From NCBI RefSeq assembly GCF_021556435.1, contig NZ_JAKGCU010000002.1, forward strand, positions 62,001 to 126,000: a stretch of 64,000 nucleotides of DNA, in the 5' to 3' direction. Source of the DNA: Gordonia tangerina. Its GTDB lineage: Bacteria > Actinomycetota > Actinomycetes > Mycobacteriales > Mycobacteriaceae. Below the pieces are notes generated by a model that was not told the DNA's origin, ran no database searches, and saw only the letters and a list, made by a program, of their open reading frames with translations. A program made the translations under genes and the position numbers. Positions 25,462-34,450 of the stretch are shown here, in pieces; within the stretch, counting starts at the first letter, position 1, and every line of letters begins with the position of its first letter.

Positions 25462-27279
25462 TCAACTGCACCCGGTGGTCAGCAACTGGTTCTCACAGGC
25501 CTGCTCACGATTGCGTTTGTGCTGTTCGAAGGTGTCGGCGAACAGCGTGGTGCCGTCCCGATCGATGGTCACGAAGTAGAGCCAGTTTCCGGGGGTCGGG
25601 TACTCCACGGCGGTCAGCGCACGCTCCCCGACCGCACCGATCGGCGTAGCCGGCAGGCCTTCGATGCGGTAGGTGTTCCACACGTTGTCGGCGCGGTAGG
25701 CCTCACCGTAGACGTCGATGTTGGTGACCTCGGCGGTGTAGTTGGCGGTGGAGTCCATCTCCAGCCGCTGACCTTTGTCCAGGCGGTTGAGGATCACCCG
25801 GGCGACCTTGGCATAGTCGTCGGGGTCGGTGACCTCCCGTTCGACGACCGACGCGGCGACCAGCGTCTGGTACGGGGTCAACCCCGAGTCGTGTGGTTCG
25901 AGCAGCCCCCACTGCTCGAATCGAGATGTGCTGGCCGTGATCAGATCGTGCAGGATCGACGTCGCCGAATCGTTGGGGTCGATGGTCTCCCAGGTGCCCG
26001 GCGCGATGAGGCCCTCGATCCGCCGATGATCTCCGTCCAGATTCTGCACCTCCGCACGCGCCCAGTCGGGCACGCCGAGCTGTTCGGGGGTGTCCTGCGC
26101 CGCTGCCTGTTCCAGCTCGGCGACGTCGGTACCGATGCGCTCCCCGTTCACGGTGACCGCTGTGGCGTTCTCGATCATCTGGAAGATGCCCGGAGTGATC
26201 TTGCCGTCGACCCCCTCCTTGTTGTCGAGCTGCAGCCCCTCGGGCACCACCATGCGCCCGACCCGGTGCGCGGTGTCGTCGGTCATCATCTCTACCGCCG
26301 TCGCTGCCGGGATCTGGGTGCGCAGCTTGTAGTACCCGCCGGACATCGGCTGTCCGTCGGCGGCGTTGATGAACGCCTGCACGCTACCGACCACATCGTT
26401 GTCCTCGAGGATCTGGCCGAAGTCCATCAGCGTCGAGTTCTCCGGGATGTCCACGATCACGTCGGCAGTGCCCGCGGCGTCGGTGTAGTCCTTGGTGTTC
26501 TCGAAGACCCCGAAGGCTCGCAGACCGACGAAACCGACGCCGACGACCAGGATCAGCATGCAGGTGAGCACGATCGCCAACACGACACGCTTGCGGAGCC
26601 GACCCGCGGTGGCCGGCCGAGTACGTCCCGACTTCCCCGCGCCCGAACGGCGGGTCCGGCCGCCGTCACGGCGCCCGGGGTTCACCGATTCCGGATCGTC
26701 GCGGTCGTCCCAGAGGTCCAGGACACCCTCGGCGCTGTCACCGGCGTCCGCACGGTCCTCGTCGAGCACGTTGGGGGGCGCCGCAACGGGTCGCGGCGGA
26801 ACCCGGTGGGGCACGGCGCGCCGCATGGGGTCGTCGAACTCGCCACCGCGAACCGGAATGGCGTTGTCGGGTTCGTGGAAATGATCGACGGGTTGACGTG
26901 GCGGTAGGCGGCGTGGCGTCACCCGTTCGGGTTGCGGTCGGCCCGGTCGCCCTGCGGGCGGCGGAGCCGGCCACCCGCCGGTAGCCGCCGACGGTGACGG
27001 CGGTGAGGACGGCGTCGGCCCGGTGGTTGGTGCGGGTGCGTCGTGGGCCTGCGGATCGATGCCGCGGGCTCCACCGGAACCCGTCGTCGCGGGCGGCTGC
27101 ACCGTTGGTTGCGGCCCGGTCATCGTCGGGTCACCCGGCACGGCCCGGCGCCGCCGGTGGCGTGTGGAGGGCTTTCCGTCGGCGGGTTGGGTGAAGTACC
27201 GCAACCGCTCGAGATCGAGCTGTTCGGTGGGTTGGTCGGACAGATCGTGCCGCCTCGGTCGGTGGCGTTCGTCGGTCAC
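25462..27279 (-). CDS. mltG: Endolytic murein transglycosylase MltG (YceG-like)
   Basis: Cleaves nascent glycan strands and is thought to end peptidoglycan chain synthesis. The 605-residue protein has a very long cytoplasmic N-terminus (1-230) rich in Pro, Arg and Asp, one membrane helix (231-253), a LysM-like region and the YceG domain. The catalytic glutamate is in LVAASVVEREVTDPDD, followed by VARVILNRL and EMDSTANY. I start at the GTG 27279, nine bases after GGAGG; the open frame extends to 27435 without support. Encoded between ruvX and aroE, as in M. tuberculosis. Confidence 0.92.
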   Translation of the reverse strand: MTDERHRPRRHDLSDQPTEQLDLERLRYFTQPADGKPSTRHRRRRAVPGDPTMTGPQPTVQPPATTGSGGARGIDPQAHDAPAPTTGPTPSSPPSPSAATGGWPAPPPAGRPGRPQPERVTPRRLPPRQPVDHFHEPDNAIPVRGGEFDDPMRRAVPHRVPPRPVAAPPNVLDEDRADAGDSAEGVLDLWDDRDDPESVNPGRRDGGRTRRSGAGKSGRTRPATAGRLRKRVVLAIVLTCMLILVVGVGFVGLRAFGVFENTKDYTDAAGTADVIVDIPENSTLMDFGQILEDNDVVGSVQAFINAADGQPMSGGYYKLRTQIPAATAVEMMTDDTAHRVGRMVVPEGLQLDNKEGVDGKITPGIFQMIENATAVTVNGERIGTDVAELEQAAAQDTPEQLGVPDWARAEVQNLDGDHRRIEGLIAPGTWETIDPNDSATSILHDLITASTSRFEQWGLLEPHDSGLTPYQTLVAASVVEREVTDPDDYAKVARVILNRLDKGQRLEMDSTANYTAEVTNIDVYGEAYRADNVWNTYRIEGLPATPIGAVGERALTAVEYPTPGNWLYFVTIDRDGTTLFADTFEQHKRNREQACENQLLTTGCS

Positions 27280-27379
27280 CGAGCGATTCCTCCCCGGGTC
27301 GGGCATGATTCGGTCGCGGGACACGCAGTCTTCGTGATCGCGAATTGCGTTGTGCCGTCTGGACGGACGCATGCAGAAG

Positions 27380-27811
27380 TCATCGTCGCGAGTCCAGCCA
27401 CCCTTGCAGGATAGCGACCGCGGCCGCCTGATCAATCACGGCACGCGAGGACTTGGCGTTGCGTCCACTCGCTCGCAGGGCCTGGCTCGCGGTGACGGTG
27501 GTCAGTCGTTCATCGTGGTACTCGACCGTCACGGGCGCGATGCGCTCGGCGAGGAGGTCACCGAACTCCCGCGCCAGTCCGGCTGCGGTACCACTCTCGT
27601 TGCGCAGAGTCTTGGGTAACCCCACCACGACACCGACGGCCTCGTATTCCTCGACCAGCGCGGCGATCCGCGTGAGATCCGAGTGACCACCGGGCGTACG
27701 CCGTACCGTCTCGACCGGGGTGGCGAGAATGCCGTCGGGGTCGCACACGGCGATCCCGATACGCACCGAACCGACGTCGACCCCCAGACGCCGTCCGCGA
27801 GTCCAGGTCAT
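27380..27811 (-). CDS. ruvX: Putative pre-16S rRNA nuclease / Holliday junction resolvase-like (YqgF)
   Basis: RNase H-fold nuclease; in E. coli YqgF processes the 16S rRNA 5' end, and a resolvase role has been proposed. The 143 residues have [19 protein letters not shown] (first catalytic Asp), [26 protein letters not shown] (Glu) and [14 protein letters not shown] (last Asp). It overlaps alaS by 4 bp (ATGA), so is translationally coupled to it, and lies 100 bp before mltG. Confidence 0.94.
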   Translation of the reverse strand: MTWTRGRRLGVDVGSVRIGIAVCDPDGILATPVETVRRTPGGHSDLTRIAALVEEYEAVGVVVGLPKTLRNESGTAAGLAREFGDLLAERIAPVTVEYHDERLTTVTASQALRASGRNAKSSRAVIDQAAAVAILQGWLDSRR

Positions 27812-30516
27812 CGATCCCGCACGACGTCGCGGATCCGGCCCATGGCCGGTTCGACCCCGGCCGGGTCCGAGCCGGCTCCCTGCGCCAGGTCGGGTTTACC
27901 GCCGCCACGGCCCCCGACGAGGGGGGCGACCTCTTTCACGAGGTCACCTGCCTTGATGCCGTGGCTCCGGGCGGATTCCGTCGTCGCGACCACGAACGGC
28001 ACCTTGGTGCCGTCGGCACTCGGTGCGAACAGCGCGATCACCGCGAGTCGATCGGCGACCTTGCCGCGCAGATCGGTCGCCAGACCCCGCAGACCGTTGG
28101 CGTCAAGCCCGCCGGGCACCAGTCCACCCACGAGCAGGGTGTCGCCCGACACGGTCGCCGCATCGATCAGACCGCCGGCGGCAGCGCGAGCCGAGTCCGC
28201 ACGCAGCCGCTCGACCTCACGTTCGGCGTCCTTGAGGCGTGACACCAATTGCTCGACACGGTCGGGCACCTCGTCCGACGGCACCTTCAGCGAGGACGCC
28301 AGGCCGGCCATCAGGGCCCGTTCCTTGGACAGGTACCGGAACGAATCCATGCCCACGTAGGCCTCGACACGCCGGATCCCCGAACCAACCGACGACTCGC
28401 CGATCACGGTCACCGGACCGATCTGCGCCGACGACGCGACGTGTGTGCCGCCGCACAACTCCATCGAGAACGGCCCGCCGATCTCGACGACGCGTACGAC
28501 GTCCCCGTAGTTCTCACCGAACAACGCGACTGCGCCCATCTGCTTGGCCTCGGTCAGCCCGGTCTCAAAGGTGTGCACCGGATAGTTGGCCTCCACGGCG
28601 GCGTTGCTGATCTCCTCGATCTCGCGACGCTGACTGTCCGACAACGGTTTGCCGGAGTGGAAGTCGAAGCGCAGATATCCCGGACGGTTGAGCGAGCCGG
28701 CCTGGGTGGCGGTGGGTCCGAGCACCTCACGCAGCGCGGCGTGCACCATGTGCGTGCCGGAGTGGCCCTGCGTCGCTCCGTGGCGCCAGGACTGGTCCAC
28801 CGCGGCGATGACCTCATCCCCCTCGGCGATCTCACCTTCGTCGACGGTGACCTTGTGCAGCCAGACGGATTTGCCCGCCTTCTGCACGTCGGTGACGCGC
28901 AACCGGACACCGTCACCGGTGGTGATGGTGCCGACGTCGGCCATCTGGCCACCGGATTCGGCATAGAGCGGGCTGCGGTCGAGTACCACCACCAACTCCT
29001 GGCCCGGCGTTGCGCTCTGCACGCGGGCGCCATCGGCGACCAGGCCGAGGACGGTCGCCTCGGAGATGAGTTCGTCGAACCCGGTGAACAGGGTGGGCCC
29101 ACGGTCGAGGAACTCACGGTACACCGACAGGTCGGCATGGCCGGATTTGCGGGCCGTCGCATCGGCCTTGGCACGCTGCTTCTGCTCGGCCATGAGCTCG
29201 GTGAACCCCTCACGATCGACCGAGAGGCCGGCCTCGGCGGCCATCTCCAGGGTGAGGTCGATCGGGAATCCGTAGGTGTCGTGCAGGGTGAACGCGTCGT
29301 CACCGCTGATCGTCGAACGGTCGGCGGCCTTGGTGGCCGTTGCGGCGTCGGCGAACAACTTCGAGCCGGCGGCGAGGGTCTTGCTGAACGAGGCTTCCTC
29401 GGCGACGGCGACATCGACGATGTGCTCACGCTGCTCGGCGAGGTTCGGATAGGACGGCGACATGGTGTCGACGACCAGCGAGATGATGTCGCCCATCGTC
29501 GGCTGATCCGCCGCTGCCGGAGCCGTCCCGCTCGCTTCGCTCCCGGCGGTCAACAGCCGCACCGACCGGACCACGCGCCGCAGCAATCGGCGCAGCACAT
29601 AGCCACGTCCGTCGTTGCCGGGCAGGACCCCGTCGCCGATCAGCAGTGCGGCGGTGCGGGCGTGGTCGGCGATCACCCGGAATTTCACGTCGTCGTCGTG
29701 GTTGCCGGCCCCGTAGGCGCGACCGGTCAGCCGGGACGCCAGGTCGATGATCGGCTTGAGCAGGTCGGTCTCGTAGACATTGTCGACACCCTGCAGGATG
29801 CAGGCGACCCGCTCGATGCCCAGACCGGTGTCGATGTTCTTCTTGGGCAGCGGACCCAGGATCTCGTAGTTGTCCTTGCCGCCGCCCGGGCCGCGGACGT
29901 TTTGCATGAAGACGAGATTCCAGATCTCGATGTAGCGGTCCTCGTCGGCCTCGGGCCCGCCCTCGACACCGTAGGCGGGTCCGCGGTCGTAGAAGATCTC
30001 CGAGCACGGGCCGCACGGGCCGGGCACGCCCATCGACCAGTAGTTGTCCTTGAGCCCCCGACGCTGGATGCGCTCGGCGGGTACCCCGATCTCGTCGCGC
30101 CAGATGGATTCGGCCTCGTCGTCGTCGAGGTAGACGGTGGGCCACAGCTTCTCCGGGTCGATCCCGTAGCCGCCCTCGTCGACACTGTTCGTCAGCAGCG
30201 ACCAGGCGAACCCGATCGCCTCGCGCTTGAAGTAGTCACCGAACGAGAAGTTGCCCGCCATCTGGAAGAAGGTGTTGTGCCGGGTGGTGATGCCGACCTC
30301 CTCGATGTCGAGGGTGCGCACACACTTCTGGACGCTGGTCGCACGGTCGAACGGCGGGGTCTGCTCGCCCAGGAAGTACGGCTTGAACGGGACCATGCCG
30401 GCATTGACGAACAGCAGGTTCGGATCGTCGAGGACCAGCGAGGCGCTGGGCACTTCGGTGTGGCCCGCCTTGATGAAGTGATCCAGGAAGCGCTGCCTGA
30501 TGTCATGCGTCTGCAC
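27808..30516 (-). CDS. alaS: Alanyl-tRNA synthetase
   Basis: Charges tRNA(Ala) and edits mischarged Ser/Gly. The 902 residues comprise the class II catalytic core (N-terminal [20 protein letters not shown], motif 2 around [18 protein letters not shown]), a tRNA recognition domain, the editing domain with [12 protein letters not shown] (HxxxH) and CGGTHV (CxxxH) zinc ligands, and a C-terminal DHHA1-type domain ending [15 protein letters not shown] start with AAGGA seven bases upstream. The N-terminal tRNA-acceptor and editing sites are intact. Confidence 0.98.
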   Translation of the reverse strand: MQTHDIRQRFLDHFIKAGHTEVPSASLVLDDPNLLFVNAGMVPFKPYFLGEQTPPFDRATSVQKCVRTLDIEEVGITTRHNTFFQMAGNFSFGDYFKREAIGFAWSLLTNSVDEGGYGIDPEKLWPTVYLDDDEAESIWRDEIGVPAERIQRRGLKDNYWSMGVPGPCGPCSEIFYDRGPAYGVEGGPEADEDRYIEIWNLVFMQNVRGPGGGKDNYEILGPLPKKNIDTGLGIERVACILQGVDNVYETDLLKPIIDLASRLTGRAYGAGNHDDDVKFRVIADHARTAALLIGDGVLPGNDGRGYVLRRLLRRVVRSVRLLTAGSEASGTAPAAADQPTMGDIISLVVDTMSPSYPNLAEQREHIVDVAVAEEASFSKTLAAGSKLFADAATATKAADRSTISGDDAFTLHDTYGFPIDLTLEMAAEAGLSVDREGFTELMAEQKQRAKADATARKSGHADLSVYREFLDRGPTLFTGFDELISEATVLGLVADGARVQSATPGQELVVVLDRSPLYAESGGQMADVGTITTGDGVRLRVTDVQKAGKSVWLHKVTVDEGEIAEGDEVIAAVDQSWRHGATQGHSGTHMVHAALREVLGPTATQAGSLNRPGYLRFDFHSGKPLSDSQRREIEEISNAAVEANYPVHTFETGLTEAKQMGAVALFGENYGDVVRVVEIGGPFSMELCGGTHVASSAQIGPVTVIGESSVGSGIRRVEAYVGMDSFRYLSKERALMAGLASSLKVPSDEVPDRVEQLVSRLKDAEREVERLRADSARAAAGGLIDAATVSGDTLLVGGLVPGGLDANGLRGLATDLRGKVADRLAVIALFAPSADGTKVPFVVATTESARSHGIKAGDLVKEVAPLVGGRGGGKPDLAQGAGSDPAGVEPAMGRIRDVVRDR

Positions 30517-30585
30517 TGAGTTCGTCCTTGAAGTGGTGGTCGGTCACGCCGTCGACGTCCCGCTGCCCCGGTGATCTCGTGTCCG

Positions 30586-30605
30586 GGCTGGTCGACACAC
30601 CAGCC
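30586..30605 (-). terminator. Hairpin at rarA end
   Basis: A perfect 7-bp stem GGCTGGT/ACCAGCC with a 6-base loop starts at the last base of the rarA stop codon. No T tract follows. It could end rarA transcripts or reduce read-through into alaS 69 bp downstream. Confidence 0.4.
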
Positions 30606-32095
30606 TACCGTCGGCGCGCCCGGCTGGTGACACCCCGCACGATGGAACGCAACTTGCCCAGTCGCGGGCCGATCTCTCGCTCATTGCCGTGATCGGTCGG
30701 CTGGTAGTAGTCGACGCCGACGAGATCGTCGGGGGGATACTGCTGCGCGAGCACTCCATCGGGGTCGTCGTGAGGGTAGCGATAGCCGATCCCGCTGCCC
30801 AGACCCTGTGCCCCCGCATAGTGGCTGTCCCGCAGATGCGCCGGCACCGCACCCGACTTGCCTGCTTCGACGTCGGCGATCGCGGCACCGATCGCCGATA
30901 CCACTCCGGCGGACTTGGGCGCGGTCGCCAGGTGGATGGTCGCCTGGGTCAGTGCCAGGCGGGCCTCCGGCATGCCCACCAGGGCGACCACCTGCGCTGC
31001 GGCGACGGCGGTCTGCAGTGCCATCGGATCGGCCATACCGATGTCTTCGCTGGCATGGATCATCAGCCGCCGCGCGATGAATCGCGGGTCCTCCCCCGCG
31101 ACGATCATCCGGGCGAGATAGTGCAGCGCGGCGTCGACATCGGAACCGCGGATCGATTTGATGAACGCGCTGGTGACGTCGTAGTGCTGGTCGCCGTCGC
31201 GGTCGTAGCGGACCGCAGCGCGGTCGATCGCGGCCTCCACGTCGGCGATGTCGATCACGGGCGCAGCGGACGCCCCGGATTCGAACGTCGATTCGTCGTC
31301 GGTCGGGTCGGCATCGTCGGTCGGGTCGGCATCAGTCGGGTCGTCGTCGGGGTCGCGTGCACGGTCGTCGCCCCGCAGTGCCGCATCCGCACTGGCCTCC
31401 AGTGCGGTCAGCGCTCTGCGCGCGTCACCGCCGGCCACCGCGACCAGATGATCGAGCGCGGCGTCGGTGACCTCGACACCGGCGTCGAGTCCCCGGGGGT
31501 CGGTGATGGCCCGGGTGAGCACCTCGCGGATGTCGGCGTCGGTCAAGGACCGCAGCTGCAACACCAGAGACCTCGACAGCAACGGCGCGACCACCGAGAA
31601 GGACGGATTCTCGGTGGTGGCGGCGACGAGCAGCACGATGCGGTTCTCCACTGCATCGAGCAGCGCATCCTGCTGTGTCTTGGAGAACCGATGGACCTCG
31701 TCGATGAACAACACCGTCTGCTGACCGTCGACCAACCGCCGTCGTGCCACGTCGATGACGGCTCGGACCTCTTTGACCCCGGCCGACAACGCCGACAGGG
31801 CCTCGAACCGGCCACCGGTGGCGCGCGAGATCAACGCGGCCATGGTGGTCTTGCCGGTACCCGGCGGTCCGTAGAGCATCACCGACGCCGCACCGGAACC
31901 GTTGATCAGGCGACGCAGCGGGGAGCCGGCGCCCAGCAGATGCTGCTGACCGACGATCTCGTCGAGCGACTGTGGCCGCATCCGCACCGCCAGCGGCGCA
32001 GACGGCGACGGCGTGCTCGTCAGCGCACCGCCGGTCACCGCACCACCACCGGGCGCGGCGATCGGGCCGGGCGGAGGGTCGAAGAGCCCATCCAT
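30605..32095 (-). CDS. rarA: Replication-associated recombination protein A (RarA/MgsA AAA+ ATPase)
   Basis: AAA+ clamp-loader-like ATPase acting at stalled forks. It shows [13 protein letters not shown], Walker [19 protein letters not shown], Walker [18 protein letters not shown], sensor 1 [12 protein letters not shown], and the C-terminal MgsA domain with [22 protein letters not shown] and [10 protein letters not shown]. The 496 residues are longer than usual because of an acidic insert (near 250-270) made of repeated [15 protein letters not shown] units between the lid and C-terminal domains, encoded by an 18-bp tandem repeat at 31299-31345. ATG start; the stop is followed by a hairpin. 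Confidence 0.95.
   Translation of the reverse strand: MDGLFDPPPGPIAAPGGGAVTGGALTSTPSPSAPLAVRMRPQSLDEIVGQQHLLGAGSPLRRLINGSGAASVMLYGPPGTGKTTMAALISRATGGRFEALSALSAGVKEVRAVIDVARRRLVDGQQTVLFIDEVHRFSKTQQDALLDAVENRIVLLVAATTENPSFSVVAPLLSRSLVLQLRSLTDADIREVLTRAITDPRGLDAGVEVTDAALDHLVAVAGGDARRALTALEASADAALRGDDRARDPDDDPTDADPTDDADPTDDESTFESGASAAPVIDIADVEAAIDRAAVRYDRDGDQHYDVTSAFIKSIRGSDVDAALHYLARMIVAGEDPRFIARRLMIHASEDIGMADPMALQTAVAAAQVVALVGMPEARLALTQATIHLATAPKSAGVVSAIGAAIADVEAGKSGAVPAHLRDSHYAGAQGLGSGIGYRYPHDDPDGVLAQQYPPDDLVGVDYYQPTDHGNEREIGPRLGKLRSIVRGVTSRARRR
31299..31345. repeat. 18-bp tandem repeat inside rarA
   Basis: Two and a half head-to-tail copies of a unit beginning TCGGTCGGGTCGGCATC. The unit length is a multiple of three and keeps the frame, producing the acidic DPTDDA repeats of RarA. 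Such repeats are likely to vary in copy number between strains. Confidence 0.7.
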
Positions 32096-32101
32096 ACCGG
32101 G

Positions 32102-33286
32102 TCAGGTGAGCCAGGTGCGCTGCAAGGCCGCCCCTAGTTGCGCGGCGAACTCGGCGATCGTCGGATCACCACCGCGCACCGCAGCGGCGGACAGGTCGGT
32201 CCACCGGGCCACGACGACTCGCGGATCGTTGGTGTGCAACGCCCAGTCGTGGGTGTAGCCGGCCGGACTGATCGCGAAGCCGGCCTGATTCAACTGATCG
32301 ATCTCCGCAGCCGTGGAGGCGTCCTTGGCCGGCAGCATCCACGTCGTCGACAGCCAGGTCCACAGCAGTCGTGCGGTGAGGATCTTGCGGGCGCAGTCGG
32401 CGTCGCGGCCCAGCGACGGCCAGATGGCGTGGACCTCGGATCGCCACGCGTCCACGAGCGCGATCTCCAGATCCGCCCGGTGCCCGGCGTTGACCGGTGA
32501 CAGTTGCGCGCCGCAGGTGACCAGGGCGTAGGCGATGTCGAGGGTCGCGTCCCGGAATCCACCCCATTCGTAGTCCATGAACTGGACGCCGTCATCGTTG
32601 AGCAGGATGTTCTCCGGGCCGACGTCCGACGGGCTGAAAGCGCGGTGATCGCCGTCGACGAACAGGGTGCACGCCGCGGCGAGGCGGTCCCGGATGTCGT
32701 CGGGAAGGTCCACTCCCAGCCGTGACAACTGTGCGGGCGCGTCGGCGATCGCGCGACCGGCCGATTCGGCCAGGATGTCGACATCCTCGGAACCCGCCGC
32801 GTCGCGACGCAGGATGGCGAGGAAGTCGATCTCTCCGCCGACCGTCGCGGCATGCATCCGCCCGAGCGCCTGCCCCCACGCGCTGACCGCATGGGAGGCG
32901 TCGGCAGCGTCGGGGCCTGCCAGCAGTGAGTTCATCGAGCGCCCGTGTCCCAGGTCGGTGAGCACCAACACCCGGGTCTCCGAATCAGAGGCGATCAGCT
33001 GTGGTCCCGGCCGGGACTCACTCGGCAACGCATTGGCGTACTTGTAGGACGCGAGCTCGCGGTGGAATGCGCGCGGATCCTCGTCGGCGGGGAGCACCTT
33101 GATGACCAGCGTGCGGTCCATCGACAAGGGGTTGGCCAGCACCCGCGCCCGGACCACGACCGTACGGCCGCTGCCGCCGAGGTCTTCTGGGTCGGCGAGG
33201 GTGACGGGGGCGCCGGCCCGGTGCGACAGCACCGCCTCGGCTGCACGCACCACACTGGTGATGCGACTCTCAGTTATTACCGTCAT
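32102..33286 (-). CDS. APH-family phosphotransferase-like protein, substrate unknown
   Basis: A 394-residue protein kinase-fold protein of the aminoglycoside phosphotransferase/choline kinase superfamily. ATP-site candidates are K63 in LVIKVLPA and E77 in FHRELASY. The catalytic loop reads HRAFSPSDVGPENILL (D221, N227), where the family usually has HGDxxxxN, and the metal Asp is D238 in VQFMDYEWGG. So the catalytic Asp and Asn spacing is kept, while HGD is replaced. ATG at 33286 chosen over a TTG at 33307. It ends six bases before rarA. Real kinase or pseudo-kinase cannot be told from sequence; no resistance function should be assumed. Confidence 0.75.
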   Translation of the reverse strand: MTVITESRITSVVRAAEAVLSHRAGAPVTLADPEDLGGSGRTVVVRARVLANPLSMDRTLVIKVLPADEDPRAFHRELASYKYANALPSESRPGPQLIASDSETRVLVLTDLGHGRSMNSLLAGPDAADASHAVSAWGQALGRMHAATVGGEIDFLAILRRDAAGSEDVDILAESAGRAIADAPAQLSRLGVDLPDDIRDRLAAACTLFVDGDHRAFSPSDVGPENILLNDDGVQFMDYEWGGFRDATLDIAYALVTCGAQLSPVNAGHRADLEIALVDAWRSEVHAIWPSLGRDADCARKILTARLLWTWLSTTWMLPAKDASTAAEIDQLNQAGFAISPAGYTHDWALHTNDPRVVVARWTDLSAAAVRGGDPTIAEFAAQLGAALQRTWLT

Positions 33287-33370
33287 GTCGTCTACCAACC
33301 TACCCAATCCGCGATCGCGGTGTCGTCGTCTTCATCCATCTGCAACCCAGTTGCCGCACGCAACCCCTCC

Positions 33371-33401
33371 AAAAACCCCAGATCTTGTCTCGCACAACAA
33401 G
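33371..33401 (-). terminator. Candidate rho-independent terminator after the transglutaminase operon
   Basis: In the minus-strand transcript the stem CTTGT/ACAAG (8-base loop, 33384-33401) is followed by ATCTGGGG and five T residues (33371-33375). It lies 80 bases after the operon's last stop and before the kinase-like gene. The stem is short, so this is tentative. Confidence 0.35.
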
Positions 33402-33481
33402 GGTCGCGCCGTTAAGACTCCACGTCAGCACATGTCGTACGTTCGGACCACCATCGTCGCGAGCCCGTGACAAGCGCGGGA

Positions 33482-34450
33482 TCAGTCGGTGACGCCGATC
33501 GATGTCTCGGGCACCTCATCGGGTGCGCTCTCGATGGGACTCACGTCCACCGACACGTCGATCCGGCTCTTCTTCGACTCGGTGTAGATCACACCCCGTA
33601 GCGGCGGTACGTCATCGTAGTCGCGCCCCCACGCGACGGTGACGTGCCGCTCGTCCACGAGTTTGTCGTTGGTGGGATCGAAGGCCACCCAGTGGTCATC
33701 GGGCAACCACACGGCCGCCCACGCGTGGCTGGCATCGGCGCCGAAAATGCGTTCGCGACCCGGTGGCGGGTCGGTCGCGAGGTAGCCGGATTCGTAGCGT
33801 GCAGCGAGCCCGACCGAACGCAGGCATGCGATCGCGACCCGCGCGAAGTCCTGGCAGACGCCCATCCGCCGCTGCATCACGGTGTCGACCCGGGTGCTGA
33901 TGGCCGTCGATCCCGACTTGTAGTCGAAGTCACGGTAGATGCGTCCGGTGAGGTCAGTGACCGCCTCGATCATCGGCCGACCGGGAGTGAACACGTCGCC
34001 CGCGTACTCGCGGACCGCAGCGGTGATCTCCGGCGGGTACAGATCGAGGACGTACTCGGTGGCGGCCGCCCCGGCCACCCCGGCAGCAGCCGGGCGCGCC
34101 AGCTCCCACGGTCCGAGCGCAGCCGCCGACAACAGCACGGTGGCGTCGGGTGGGTCGACCTCGACGACGGATGTGGCGGTCACCGTCAGCTCGTCGTGGT
34201 TGCTGCGCACATGGAAGTACGAGTCACTGTTGCCGTACACGTCCACCCCGGTGGACCAGTCGTCGGGTTCCGGATCGATCCTCACCTCGGCGTCCAGCAC
34301 TCGCTGACCGGGCAGGTCGCGCGGCGTGAGGTAGCACCGCCCGTACGACGACGACACGACGTCGTCGTAGGTGTAGCGGGTTCGGTGCATCACCCGATAC
34401 CGGCGGGTGGCACCGGGTTCGACGGCCCGGCCCTGCTCGGGACTGCTCAT
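33482..34450 (-). CDS. Transglutaminase-like cysteine protein of the ATP-grasp/alpha-E operon
   Basis: A 322-residue protein with an N-terminal Bact_transglu_N beta domain (HRTRYTYDDVVSSSYGRCYL) and a transglutaminase/protease core. The triad is visible: C199 in RRMGVCQDFARVA, H242 in DASHAWAAVWL, D258 in VAFDPTNDK. Such domains hydrolyse or transfer peptide or isopeptide bonds. No signal peptide, so probably cytoplasmic. It is the last gene of a three-gene operon, starting at ATG 34450 (TGATG with the upstream stop) or at GTG 34453 (GTGA). Homologous to the Rv2569c-type proteins. Confidence 0.9.
   Translation of the reverse strand: MSSPEQGRAVEPGATRRYRVMHRTRYTYDDVVSSSYGRCYLTPRDLPGQRVLDAEVRIDPEPDDWSTGVDVYGNSDSYFHVRSNHDELTVTATSVVEVDPPDATVLLSAAALGPWELARPAAAGVAGAAATEYVLDLYPPEITAAVREYAGDVFTPGRPMIEAVTDLTGRIYRDFDYKSGSTAISTRVDTVMQRRMGVCQDFARVAIACLRSVGLAARYESGYLATDPPPGRERIFGADASHAWAAVWLPDDHWVAFDPTNDKLVDERHVTVAWGRDYDDVPPLRGVIYTESKKSRIDVSVDVSPIESAPDEVPETSIGVTD

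Noticed and set aside
28249..30519. Very long plus-strand open frame (over 700 codons) antisense to alaS; similar ones opposite priA, rsmB/fmt and aroC/aroE
   Set aside because: High-GC codon bias of the real minus-strand genes leaves long antisense frames open. Their translations show no known domain, and each is fully covered by an unambiguous gene.
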